Below the pieces are notes generated by a model that did no database searches, was not told the origin of the DNA, and saw only the letters and a program-made list of their open reading frames with translations. This document shows, piece after piece, positions 16,969-25,135 of a stretch of 64,000 nt of DNA. Positions within the stretch are counted from its first letter, which is position 1. Each line of letters begins with the position of its first letter. Origin of the DNA: Candidatus Heritagella intestinalis (lineage in GTDB: Bacteria > Bacillota > Clostridia > Oscillospirales > Acutalibacteraceae); the NCBI GenBank assembly GCA_904420555.1, contig CAJFVO010000003.1, positions 120,111-184,110 of the forward strand. The letters run 5' to 3'. A program made the position numbers and the translations under genes.

Positions 16969-18447
16969 TTATTTGGCATCTTCCATCCACCGGACGGCTT
17001 CCCAGACAGGCGCGCCGTCATTGGGCTGGGGGGTTCCCGGGGTGCTGCGGCCCCAAAGAATCTGCTGGACTAAAAGCGCCCGCATCCTTTGGGCCAGTTC
17101 CGGCATCTCTTCTGCCAGATTGACCGTCTCTCCCGGGTCGTCTCCCAAATGATAGAGCTGTATCGGCGGCAGCCCCTCTTCGTCGGCGGTGCCGGGGACG
17201 GGATAACTCCATCCGCCGGAGCCGGGGCACATTTCCAGCTTATACTGTCCTTGACGGATGGACAACGAGCCGTTTTCGCTGTGGTGAATCAGGCTGTCCC
17301 GGACGGGACTGGGGGAGCCCTTCCAGAGGGGCAGATTGCTGACGCTGTCCTCCCCCATGTTGTCGGGAAGGGGAACGCCCAAAATGTCGGCCATGGTGGC
17401 CAGCAGGTCGCACAGGCAGACGGTTTCCTTCACCACGGCGCCGGGCCGGATTTGCGCCGGCCAGCGAACCAGCAGGGGCACCCGGTGGCCGCCTTCGTAA
17501 ATGTCCGCCTTATGGCCCCGGAACCAGGCGCTGGGGTTGTGGCCGTGGGCCAGCAGCTCCGGGATATTGGCAATGGGGGCGCAGCCGTTGTCAGAGGCAA
17601 AGAGCAAAATGGTGTTTTCCCCAAGGCCCAGGGATTCCAAATGAGCGGCGATTTGCCCTACGGCGTCGTCACACATGAGGCAAAAGTCCCCATAGGAGTT
17701 GGTGTGGGATTTCCCCTGGAATTCCGGGGAGGGCAGAATGGGCGCGTGGGGCGCGGGCAGGGGAAAATACAGGAAAAAGGGCTTTTCCCGGTGCTGGGAG
17801 ATAAACGCTTTTGCCTTTTCCACAAAAGTGGGCAGCACCTCCTGGAGATGGAAATCCGGGGCGCAGGGGCCGGGACGGGCAAAGGCCGGAGCCGGGCTCC
17901 CGGGGAAGGTGTGGTCGGGAAGGGCGGTGGGGCGGTCGTTTTCCAGATAGCAGTAGGGCGGCATATCCAGAGAAGCGCTGATTCCGAAAAAGCTGTCAAA
18001 ACCAAAGGCCGTGGGGCCGTTTTGGATGGGGACAGAAAAATCCACCCGGTCCCCGGGAAAGAAAAAGTCCGAACGCTCCTCTTCGGAGTAGTCTCCCCGA
18101 AGGGCCCAGTCCATACCCAGATGCCATTTGCCAATACAGCCGGTGACATAGCCGTTTTCCTGCAAAAAGCCGGCGATGGTTTTCCGCCCTGTCTCAATCA
18201 GATGGGAGGAATACCCGCCCAGTACGCCGTTTTTCAGGCGGCTGCGCCAGTTATACCGGCCGGTAAGGATGCTGTATCGGGAAGGAGTACACAGAGCAGA
18301 GGAGGCGTGAGCGTCGGTGAAAACAGCCCCCTCCCTTGCCAGCCGGTCCAGACAGGGGGTCTCAAAAGCGGCCTGGGGATTCAGGCAGGAAACGTCTCCC
18401 CAGCCCATATCGTCTGCGAGAATATAAACCAGATTGGGTTTGTCCAT
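16969..18447 (-). CDS. Cys-type sulfatase (arylsulfatase family S1) embedded in the aro operon
   Basis: A 492-residue alkaline-phosphatase-fold sulfatase. It has the metal-binding ADDMGWGD (residues 11-18) and the activation motif CTPSR with the formylglycine cysteine at C53, followed by TGRY. No signal peptide is visible, so it appears cytoplasmic. Sulfatases of this type remove sulfate from sugars or aryl sulfates after the cysteine is converted to formylglycine; the radical SAM enzyme at 59274-60413 would do this without oxygen. The ATG at 18447 follows GGAGGA. The gaps to aroB (69 bases) and aroA (39 bases) hold no obvious promoter or terminator, so it appears to be part of the shikimate transcript. 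Confidence 0.9.
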   Translation of the reverse strand: MDKPNLVYILADDMGWGDVSCLNPQAAFETPCLDRLAREGAVFTDAHASSALCTPSRYSILTGRYNWRSRLKNGVLGGYSSHLIETGRKTIAGFLQENGYVTGCIGKWHLGMDWALRGDYSEEERSDFFFPGDRVDFSVPIQNGPTAFGFDSFFGISASLDMPPYCYLENDRPTALPDHTFPGSPAPAFARPGPCAPDFHLQEVLPTFVEKAKAFISQHREKPFFLYFPLPAPHAPILPSPEFQGKSHTNSYGDFCLMCDDAVGQIAAHLESLGLGENTILLFASDNGCAPIANIPELLAHGHNPSAWFRGHKADIYEGGHRVPLLVRWPAQIRPGAVVKETVCLCDLLATMADILGVPLPDNMGEDSVSNLPLWKGSPSPVRDSLIHHSENGSLSIRQGQYKLEMCPGSGGWSYPVPGTADEEGLPPIQLYHLGDDPGETVNLAEEMPELAQRMRALLVQQILWGRSTPGTPQPNDGAPVWEAVRWMEDAK

Positions 18448-18516
18448 GAAAAATCCTCCATTGATGCCAAGTTGTGCCCAATATCCCGGGAAATCAGGGA
18501 AAACAGCAGGCGGGGC

Positions 18517-19563
18517 TTACTGTAAAAATCCCAGCAGATCTGCGGCGGGGATGGTGTGGATACAGGCTTCCCCGATGCTTTGCAGCAGAATCAAATGCAG
18601 GTTGTCCCCGTCGGTTTTCTTGTCCAGAGAAGCGGCGGCCGCCAGCTCTGCAGGGGTATCTGTGGTTTTCGTGGGAAGGCCGTATTTTTCCAGCAGGGCG
18701 GCAATCCGGTCAGCAGTGCCCGGCTGGGTGAGGCCGGTTTTTTCCCCGGCTTGGGAGAGGAGAACCATGCCGATGCCCACCGCTTCCCCGTGGCTCAACC
18801 CCTGGAAATCCCGGAGCTTTTCCATGGCGTGGCCCAGGGTGTGGCCGAAATTTAGGAGCATCCGCTCCCCTTTTTCCAGAGCGTCCGCTTCTACAATCCG
18901 GCGTTTGCAGTCCACACAGCGGAAGATAACTTCTTCCAGGTGCTCCTTCACATCCTGCTTTTCCAGATTCTCAAAGAGGTCCTTGTCCCGGATACAGCCG
19001 TATTTGATGACCTCCCCCATGCCGTCGGCAAAGAAATGGGGCGGCAGGGCGTCCAGGGTGTCCGGGTCAATGAGCACCAGCCGGGGCTGATGGAAGGCCC
19101 CCACCAGGTTTTTGCCAAAGGGCAAATCCACGCCGGTCTTGCCCCCCACGCTGGAATCCACCTGGGCCAACAGGGAAGTGGGCACCTGAACAAAGTCAAT
19201 GCCCCGCAGGAAGGTGGCTGCCGCAAAGCCGGCCATATCCCCGGTAACGCCGCCGCCCAGAGCTACCACAAAATCGCTGCGAGTAAAATGGTTCTCCGCC
19301 AATGCCCGGTAAAAGCCCTCTACAGTGGAGAGCTGCTTGCTCTGCTCCCCGGCGGGGAAGGTGCAGGAAAAGACCCGGAAACCGGCCTCCCGCAGGGAGG
19401 CGGCCACTTTCTCCCCAAAAAGGGGATACACGTTGCTGTCGCTGATAATCATCACCCGGGCGCCGGGAGCAAAGAGCTTGGCGCATTCTTCCCCGGCCCG
19501 GGAAAGCAGCCCCCGCTCCAACAGGATTTCGTAGGGTTTTGCGGTGTGTACGGTCATTTCCAT
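18517..19563 (-). CDS. aroB: 3-dehydroquinate synthase
   Basis: A 348-residue NAD- and metal-dependent enzyme converting DAHP to 3-dehydroquinate. It carries the GGGVTGDMAGFAAA nucleotide motif near residue 103, PTSLLAQVDSSVGGKTG near 127 and the metal ligands in FGHTLGHAME near 240. The length is typical. The ATG at 19563 follows AAAGGGG. Third gene of the aroF operon. Confidence 0.95.
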   Translation of the reverse strand: MEMTVHTAKPYEILLERGLLSRAGEECAKLFAPGARVMIISDSNVYPLFGEKVAASLREAGFRVFSCTFPAGEQSKQLSTVEGFYRALAENHFTRSDFVVALGGGVTGDMAGFAAATFLRGIDFVQVPTSLLAQVDSSVGGKTGVDLPFGKNLVGAFHQPRLVLIDPDTLDALPPHFFADGMGEVIKYGCIRDKDLFENLEKQDVKEHLEEVIFRCVDCKRRIVEADALEKGERMLLNFGHTLGHAMEKLRDFQGLSHGEAVGIGMVLLSQAGEKTGLTQPGTADRIAALLEKYGLPTKTTDTPAELAAAASLDKKTDGDNLHLILLQSIGEACIHTIPAADLLGFLQ

Positions 19564-19628
19564 GAAAATTCCCCTTTCGTAATTGGTTTATCAAAGCGGA
19601 AAACGCCGCTGTTTTTCAAAAATTCCCC

Positions 19629-20468
19629 TTATTCCCCCAGGGCTTCCTTGACCTGACGGCCCTTGCGCAGCAGGGCCCGGAGGGCTTCCCCGTCCTCCCG
19701 GTCCAGAGCGAACTGGATAGAGGAGAGGTTTTCAATCAGGGTGGAGAGTTCCCGGGAAAGGGCTTCCCGGTTGTCCAGGAACAGCTCGGTCCACAGGGTC
19801 TCGTTAATCCGGGCCACCCGGGACACATCCCGGTAACTTCCCGCGGAAAAGCCCTTGTGCTGGGGGCACCGGGGGCTGAGCACATAGGCACAGGCCAGGG
19901 CATGGGGCAGCTGGGAGGTATAGGCGATCATCTCATCGTGGTGCTCCGGGGTGGTTTCCACTACCCGGCCAAAGCCCATATCCATAGCTAGCTCCTTCAT
20001 GGTATCCTTGGCCCAATCCGGCGCGCCGCAGGGCACCAGCAGATAGCTGGCTCCCCGGAACAGGGTGGCTTCGCTGGCCTCAAAGCCGCTGCGCTCCTTG
20101 CCGGCCATGGGGTGGCCGCCCACAAATACAAAGCCCAGCTCCCGGGAGAGCTCCATCAGCTGGGGGCACACGGCGTTTTTAATGCCGCAGGCATCGGAGA
20201 CAATGCAGTCCTCCCGCAGGGCCGCGCCGTATTTCCGGGCGAATTCTACCGCCGCCTGGGGATACAGGCACAGCCAGAGGACGTCCACCTGGGGCAAATC
20301 CTCCACATAGCCGGGGCCCTCGATGGCACCGCAGGCCATGGCCAGATCCAGGGCTTCCGGGTCCTGGTCCATAGCCAGCACCCGGTGAGGGGTAAAGGTG
20401 CGCAGGGCCTTGGCGATAGAGCCGCCGATGAGCCCCAGGCCCACAATCAAAATGGTTTTTGGCTGCAT
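19629..20468 (-). CDS. tyrA: prephenate dehydrogenase
   Basis: A 279-residue NAD(P)-dependent enzyme of the tyrosine branch. The Rossmann motif GLGLIGGSIAKAL starts near residue 10, and the conserved catalytic region HPMAGKE is near 133. There is no chorismate mutase or ACT domain, unlike pheA here, so feedback must act elsewhere. The ATG at 20468 follows AAAGGAG; the in-frame start seven codons upstream has no ribosome site. It lies 27 bases after aroF. Confidence 0.92.
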   Translation of the reverse strand: MQPKTILIVGLGLIGGSIAKALRTFTPHRVLAMDQDPEALDLAMACGAIEGPGYVEDLPQVDVLWLCLYPQAAVEFARKYGAALREDCIVSDACGIKNAVCPQLMELSRELGFVFVGGHPMAGKERSGFEASEATLFRGASYLLVPCGAPDWAKDTMKELAMDMGFGRVVETTPEHHDEMIAYTSQLPHALACAYVLSPRCPQHKGFSAGSYRDVSRVARINETLWTELFLDNREALSRELSTLIENLSSIQFALDREDGEALRALLRKGRQVKEALGE

Positions 20469-20495
20469 AAGGGACTCCTTTCCGGTCAAAGCCTA

Positions 20496-21503
20496 TTACC
20501 GCAGCAGTTCTGCGGCTTTCTTCACCCGGGCCGCCACATGGTCGAACTGGTCGGGGGTCAGGGACTGGGCGCCGTCGGACAGGGCGTGGCTGGGGTCGTT
20601 GTGGACTTCGATAATCAGGCCGTCGGCCCCGGCTGCCACTGCCGCCATGGCCAAAGGCTCCACCAGCCAGGCAATGCCCGAAGCGTGGCTGGGGTCCACC
20701 ACCACCGGCAGATGGGAGAGCTTCTTCAAAATCGGCACAGCGGAAATGTCCAGGGTGTTCCGGGTGAAGGTCTCATAGGTGCGGATGCCCCGCTCGCAGA
20801 GGATGACCTGGTCGTTGCCCCCGGCCATAATGTATTCGGCGCTCATGAGGAGCTCCTCAATGGTGTTGGCCAGGCCCCGCTTCAGGAGAATGGGCTTGCG
20901 CAGCTTGCCCAGCTCCTTCAGCAGCTCGAAGTTCTGCATGTTCCGGGCGCCCACCTGGATGATGTCCACATCTTCAAACAGGGGGATGTGCTCGGCGCTC
21001 ATGATTTCCGTGACAATGGGCAGGCCGGTTTTCGCCCGGGCTTCCCGGAGGAGCTCCAGACCTTGGGCCTTCATGCCCTGGAAAGCATAGGGAGAGGTGC
21101 GGGGCTTAAAAGCGCCGCCCCGGAGGAACTGGGCTCCAGCCGCCTTGACCCGGGCGGCTACCTCGCAGATTTGGGCTTCGCTCTCCACAGAGCAGGGGCC
21201 GGCGATGAGGGCCAGGCCGCCGCCCCCAATCTGCTGACCGCCGGGCAGGGTGATTACCGTATCGTCGGGATGGAATTTCCGGTTGGCCTTTTTATAGGGC
21301 TCCTGCACCCGCTTGACGCTTTCCACAAAGTTCTGGGCGGCCACATAGTCGATGTCAATGGTGGAGGTGTCGCCGATGAGGCCCAGGACGGTGCTCTGGG
21401 TGCCCACCCAGGTATTGACCTTCACGTCGTGGTTTTGGGTAATGGATTTTGTAAATTGTTCCAGCTGTTCCTTGCTGCAATCCGGTTTCAGTACGATAAT
21501 CAT
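20496..21503 (-). CDS. aroF: DAHP synthase (type I beta, with N-terminal ferredoxin-like regulatory domain)
   Basis: A 335-residue enzyme starting the shikimate pathway from PEP and erythrose-4-phosphate. Residues 1-70 are the ferredoxin/ACT-like domain that in homologues such as the Thermotoga enzyme mediates Phe/Tyr feedback. The barrel carries AGPCSVES near residue 101, RGGAFKPRTSPYAFQG near 129 and the C-terminal DPSHASG near 268. The ATG at 21503 has a strong AGGAGG. First enzyme gene of the operon, placed just after an attenuator with an aromatic leader peptide. No promoter is visible between the terminator and this start, so expression should depend on readthrough. Confidence 0.95.
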   Translation of the reverse strand: MIIVLKPDCSKEQLEQFTKSITQNHDVKVNTWVGTQSTVLGLIGDTSTIDIDYVAAQNFVESVKRVQEPYKKANRKFHPDDTVITLPGGQQIGGGGLALIAGPCSVESEAQICEVAARVKAAGAQFLRGGAFKPRTSPYAFQGMKAQGLELLREARAKTGLPIVTEIMSAEHIPLFEDVDIIQVGARNMQNFELLKELGKLRKPILLKRGLANTIEELLMSAEYIMAGGNDQVILCERGIRTYETFTRNTLDISAVPILKKLSHLPVVVDPSHASGIAWLVEPLAMAAVAAGADGLIIEVHNDPSHALSDGAQSLTPDQFDHVAARVKKAAELLR

Positions 21504-21560
21504 GAGAATTCCTCCTGTTCAGGTGATAGGGCTTGTGCGGGCAACAGCACAGCTGCAAAC

Positions 21561-21593
21561 AAAAACAGCGGAGCCGCTGCGGCTCCGCTGTTG
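21561..21593 (-). terminator. attenuator terminator of the aromatic operon
   Basis: On the minus strand a 12-bp stem, AACAGCGGAGCC with GGCTCCGCTGTT around GCAGC, followed by TTTTTGTTT. A competing pairing is visible: TTCTGCTG (minus strand, 21625-21618), just after the leader stop codon, can pair over 8 bp (two G-U) with CAGCGGAG (21590-21583) in the 5' arm of the terminator, giving a plausible antiterminator. Confidence 0.88.
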
Positions 21594-21633
21594 ATACCCG
21601 ATATAATGAGAATGGCCCAGCAGAAATAAGTAA

Positions 21634-21762
21634 TTAGTCTGCCAGCCCTTCGGCTTCGGAAACGTCACAGGGAATCGAACCGCACGCGGAAAAATCCCGC
21701 GCCATAAAATAGCGGGGATACCAAAAACCGGTAAATCGTGCGGTAACGAGAATCTGGTTCAT
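21634..21762 (-). CDS. aromatic leader peptide (attenuator peptide of the aro operon)
   Basis: A 42-codon frame too short for ordinary gene calling. It begins with ATG at 21762, preceded by AGGAG six bases upstream, and ends with TAA at 21636-21634. The peptide centre reads TGFWYPRYF. In total it has four Phe, two Tyr and one Trp, the three end products of the operon. It lies between a consensus promoter and an intrinsic terminator, directly before aroF. Its own RNA can form alternative hairpins: CCGCACG with CGTGCGG, or ATCCC/GGGAT around the Tyr-Phe codons. It is best explained as a leader peptide whose ribosome stalls when charged aromatic tRNAs are scarce. The mechanism is inferred. Confidence 0.75.
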   Translation of the reverse strand: MNQILVTARFTGFWYPRYFMARDFSACGSIPCDVSEAEGLAD

Positions 21763-21807
21763 AAAACGCTCCTGGCCGTGCAGGCAAAACCTGCAAATTT
21801 CCTTTTT

Positions 21808-21836
21808 ATGATAGCGGATTTACCGGGGGATGTCAA
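21808..21836 (-). promoter_or_regulatory. promoter of the aromatic amino acid operon
   Basis: On the minus strand TTGACA (21836-21831) and TATCAT (21813-21808) with a 17-base spacer. The start would be near 21801, about 40 bases before the leader peptide. Confidence 0.88.
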
Positions 21837-21936
21837 GGGGATTTCATCACTTTTTCGCTTTTATGTGATAAATTGCTTTGATTCAATTTTACAGTTTTTC
21901 CGGGTTGGGGTTCGGGAGTTTCTCATTTTGCCTTTC

Positions 21937-21965
21937 TTGCAAAGAAAGACGCCTTCCTGTATAAT
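21937..21965 (+). promoter_or_regulatory. promoter of the DUF1846 gene
   Basis: TTGCAA at 21937-21942 and a perfect TATAAT at 21960-21965 with a 17-base spacer. It diverges from the aro operon promoter about 100 bases away. Confidence 0.8.
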
Positions 21966-21994
21966 GATAAGGTATTTACACAAGTTCGGCAAGG

Positions 21995-22026
21995 GTCTGA
22001 AAACGCGGTTTTCAGACTGTCTTTTT
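21995..22026 (+). terminator. terminator-like hairpin in the DUF1846 gene leader
   Basis: GTCTGAAAAC (21995-22004) pairs with GTTTTCAGAC (22008-22017) around GCG, followed by TGTCTTTTTG. It lies between the promoter and the gene with no other promoter after it, so it may attenuate transcription. No riboswitch consensus is recognised in the 100-base leader. Confidence 0.6.
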
Positions 22027-22067
22027 GTGCCTGAAAACCAGGCTGGGAGAAAGGGACGGGATTTATT

Positions 22068-23534
22068 ATGAAAACCATTGGCTTTGACAACGAAAAATAC
22101 CTTCGGATGCAGTCGGAGCATATCCGGGAACGCATCTCCAAATTTGGCGGGAAGCTGTATCTGGAATTTGGCGGGAAGCTCTTTGACGACTACCACGCTT
22201 CCCGGGTGCTGCCGGGCTTCCAGCCGGACAGCAAGCTGCGGATGCTTCTCCAGCTCAAGGAGCAGGTGGAGGTGGTCATCGCCATTAACGCCGGGGACAT
22301 CGAAAAGAACAAACTCCGGGGAGATCTGGGCATTACCTATGATGTGGACGTGCTGCGCCTCATTGACGTGTTCCGGAACTTTGGCCTGTATGTGGGCAGC
22401 GTAGTGCTCACCTGCTTCCAGGGGCAGCCGGTGGCCGAGGCTTTCCAGAAGCGCCTGGAATCCCTGGGTGTGCGGGTCTACCGCCACTATCCCATTGAGG
22501 GTTACCCCTCCAATATTGCGAAAATTGTCAGCGACGAGGGCTACGGCCACAACGAATACATCGAGACCAGCCGGGAGCTGGTGGTAGTCACCGCCCCCGG
22601 CCCTGGCAGCGGTAAAATGGCCACCTGCCTCTCCCAGCTCTACCACGAGCACAAGCGGGGCATCCAGGCCGGTTATGCCAAGTTCGAGACCTTCCCCATC
22701 TGGAACCTGCCTTTGAACCATCCGGTAAACCTGGCCTATGAAGCCGCCACTGCGGACCTCAATGATGTGAATATGATCGACCCCTTCCATCTGGAAGCCT
22801 ATGGGGAGACCACCATCAACTATAACCGGGACGTGGAGATTTTCCCGGTGCTCACCGCCATGTTTGAGATGCTGGTGGGCGAATGCCCCTACAAGTCCCC
22901 CACGGATATGGGCGTCAATATGGCGGGCAACTGCATCATTGACGATGAAGCCTGCAAAGAGGCTTCCCGTCAGGAAATCGTCCGCCGCTATTACGACGCC
23001 CTGTGCGGCCAGCGCAAGGGCGAAGTGGGCGAAGAGGAAGTTTACAAGCTGGAGCTTCTGATGAAGAAAGCCGGCGTTGCCGTAGAGGACCGGGCCGTCA
23101 TTGCCCCTGCCCTGAAACGGGCTGCAGAAACCGGCGCTCCGGCTGCCGCCATGGAATTGCCGGATGGCAGCATCGTCACCGGCCGCACCACGGACCTGCT
23201 GGGTTCCAGCTCTGCCTTGCTCCTCAACGCTTTGAAAAAGCTGGCAGGGATCAGTGATGAGATCCACTTGATTTCCCCGGTGATTATTGAGCCGATTCAG
23301 CATTTAAAGGTGGACCATCTGGGCAACCGGAACCCCCGGCTCCACACCGACGAGGTGCTCATTGCCCTTTCCATCTGCGCCGCCACCAACCCCACGGCGG
23401 AGCTGGCCATGGAGCAGCTCAATTCCCTGCGGGGCTGTGAAGTCCACTCCTCGGTCATCCTCTCTTCTGTGGATGAGAAGGTCTTCCGCCGTCTGGGCGT
23501 CAACCTCACCTGCGAACCCCGCTACGAGAGCTGA
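22068..23534 (+). CDS. DUF1846 family protein
   Basis: A 488-residue cytoplasmic protein of the conserved DUF1846 family, widespread in Firmicutes, Actinobacteria and Bacteroidetes. A P-loop-like [15 protein letters not shown] occurs near residue 175, and the family's conserved N-terminus [19 protein letters not shown] is present. Structures exist for the family but I know of no established function. The start at 22068 follows GGGACGGG. It has its own promoter and a hairpin leader, and a terminator lies just downstream, so it is monocistronic. Confidence 0.88.
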   Translation: MKTIGFDNEKYLRMQSEHIRERISKFGGKLYLEFGGKLFDDYHASRVLPGFQPDSKLRMLLQLKEQVEVVIAINAGDIEKNKLRGDLGITYDVDVLRLIDVFRNFGLYVGSVVLTCFQGQPVAEAFQKRLESLGVRVYRHYPIEGYPSNIAKIVSDEGYGHNEYIETSRELVVVTAPGPGSGKMATCLSQLYHEHKRGIQAGYAKFETFPIWNLPLNHPVNLAYEAATADLNDVNMIDPFHLEAYGETTINYNRDVEIFPVLTAMFEMLVGECPYKSPTDMGVNMAGNCIIDDEACKEASRQEIVRRYYDALCGQRKGEVGEEEVYKLELLMKKAGVAVEDRAVIAPALKRAAETGAPAAAMELPDGSIVTGRTTDLLGSSSALLLNALKKLAGISDEIHLISPVIIEPIQHLKVDHLGNRNPRLHTDEVLIALSICAATNPTAELAMEQLNSLRGCEVHSSVILSSVDEKVFRRLGVNLTCEPRYES

Positions 23535-23561
23535 GACCCACAAAATAAAATCTGCCGTTTG

Positions 23562-23613
23562 GGCTATACATTTTTCTGTTTCTGAGATAAACAGAGGATG
23601 TATGGCCTTTTCT
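23562..23613 (+). terminator. terminator after the DUF1846 gene
   Basis: GGCTATACAT (23562-23571) pairs with ATGTATGGCC (23598-23607), with an inner CTGTTT/AAACAG helix, then TTTTCTTTT. Confidence 0.82.
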
Positions 23614-23647
23614 TTTGAGAATTTTACAAGCGAAAGGAGTTTTTCCC

Positions 23648-25003
23648 TTGCAGACCCCCTCCCTTCGGGAAAACCCCATGGGTTCCCGGAAAATCCTGCC
23701 CCTTCTTTTATCCATGTCCGTGCCTCCCATGATCTCTATGATGATTCAGGGATTGTACAATATTGTGGACAGTATTTTTGTAGCCCATTTGAGCCAGGAA
23801 GCCCTGACAGCGGTGTCTTTGGTGTATCCCCTGCAAAATCTGACCCTGTCGGTGGCGGTGGGTCTTGGCGTGGGCCTCAACGCCTGCATCGCCCGGAGCC
23901 TGGGCGCCGGCCGCCCAGAGGAAGCCGGCCGCGCCGCTGTCCACGGGCTGCTGTGTACGGGGGTACATTCTATTTTGTTTGTGCTGGTGGGGCTGTTCCT
24001 CTCGGAGCCCTTCCTGCGGCTCTTCACCCAGGACGAAACCGTATTGGCGCTGGGAATGGAGTATGCCCTGATTGTGGTGCCCTTGTCCTTTGGCAGCCTG
24101 TTCCATATCTGCGTGGAGAAGATGTTCCAGGCCACCGGGAATATGGTCATTCCCATGTTTCTGCAGGGTATCGGCGCGGTGATCAATCTGATTTTAGACC
24201 CCATTTTCATCTTTGGCTGGATGGGGATTCCCGCTATGGGTGTGGCCGGCGCCGCAGTTGCCACGGTCACGGGACAAATGGCTGCCTGCGCCTGCGCAAT
24301 TCTCCTGTTTATCAAGACCAACCGGGAAATCCCCATTACCCTCAAGGGATTCCGCTTGGAGGGGAAGGTTCTGGGGCAGCTCTATTCCATTGCGGTGCCC
24401 TCTACTTTGATGATGGCCATGCCCTCCTTCCTGGTGAGCCTGCTGAACATGGTGCTGGCCCGGTTCAGCGAGGCCGCCGTCAATGTGTTGGGCATCTACT
24501 TTAAAATCCAGTCCTTTACCTATATGCCTTCCAGCGGCTTGATTCAGGGAATGCGCCCCATTATGAGCTTTAATTACGGGGCCGGTCGCCGGGACCGGAT
24601 GAAGGAGACCTTTGTCCGGAGCCTGCAGCTGGTGTTCCTCATTATGGCCGTGGGAATGCTGCTGTTCCTGGCCATTCCCGGGCCCATCCTCTCTATGTTT
24701 GCCGCTGACCAGGCCTTGCTGGAAATCGGGATTCCCGCCCTGCGGATGATCAGCGTTTCCTTTTTGCTTTCCAGCCCGGCGGTGGTGATCTCCGGGGTGT
24801 TTGAAGCCCTAGGGAGAGGCGGTCGCTCCCTGATAGTGACCATGCTCCGGCAGCTCCTGATTATCCCGCCCCTGGCCTTCCTGCTTTCTCCGGTGATGGG
24901 GCTCACAGGGGTATGGATTGCCTTCCCCATTGCCGAGGCGGCAGCTTCTGTGGCGGCGGTTTTCCTGTATCGGGGCATGATGCGGCGGATGGAGGCGTCT
25001 TGA
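23648..25003 (+). CDS. MATE family multidrug/Na+ efflux pump
   Basis: A 451-residue polytopic membrane protein with twelve predicted helices in two homologous halves (the MatE domain twice). Early motifs such as PPMISMMIQGLYNIVDSIFV and GRPEEAGRA are typical of the NorM/DinF-like branch common in Clostridia. It should export cationic drugs or metabolites using an ion gradient. I place the start at the TTG at 23648, which has an AAAGGAG site 8 bases upstream. Frames opening earlier run through the upstream terminator, and the later ATG lacks a ribosome site. It appears monocistronic. Confidence 0.9.
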   Translation: MQTPSLRENPMGSRKILPLLLSMSVPPMISMMIQGLYNIVDSIFVAHLSQEALTAVSLVYPLQNLTLSVAVGLGVGLNACIARSLGAGRPEEAGRAAVHGLLCTGVHSILFVLVGLFLSEPFLRLFTQDETVLALGMEYALIVVPLSFGSLFHICVEKMFQATGNMVIPMFLQGIGAVINLILDPIFIFGWMGIPAMGVAGAAVATVTGQMAACACAILLFIKTNREIPITLKGFRLEGKVLGQLYSIAVPSTLMMAMPSFLVSLLNMVLARFSEAAVNVLGIYFKIQSFTYMPSSGLIQGMRPIMSFNYGAGRRDRMKETFVRSLQLVFLIMAVGMLLFLAIPGPILSMFAADQALLEIGIPALRMISVSFLLSSPAVVISGVFEALGRGGRSLIVTMLRQLLIIPPLAFLLSPVMGLTGVWIAFPIAEAAASVAAVFLYRGMMRRMEAS

Positions 25004-25070
25004 TTCCCGTCGGCACTTTTGCAAATGCGTTTAAAAATAACATCGTTCTAAATAAAACAACAATTTGCCA

Positions 25071-25099
25071 TAGCCAATTCCGGAAGGGCGGGTTATAAT
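25071..25099 (+). promoter_or_regulatory. possible promoter of the UroD-like gene
   Basis: A perfect TATAAT at 25094-25099 with a poor -35 box (TAGCCA, 25071-25076) at 17 bases. It may need an activator. Confidence 0.45.
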
Positions 25100-25135
25100 G
25101 AAGGCGTCAATTTTCCTGGGAAAGGAAGTGCCCAT

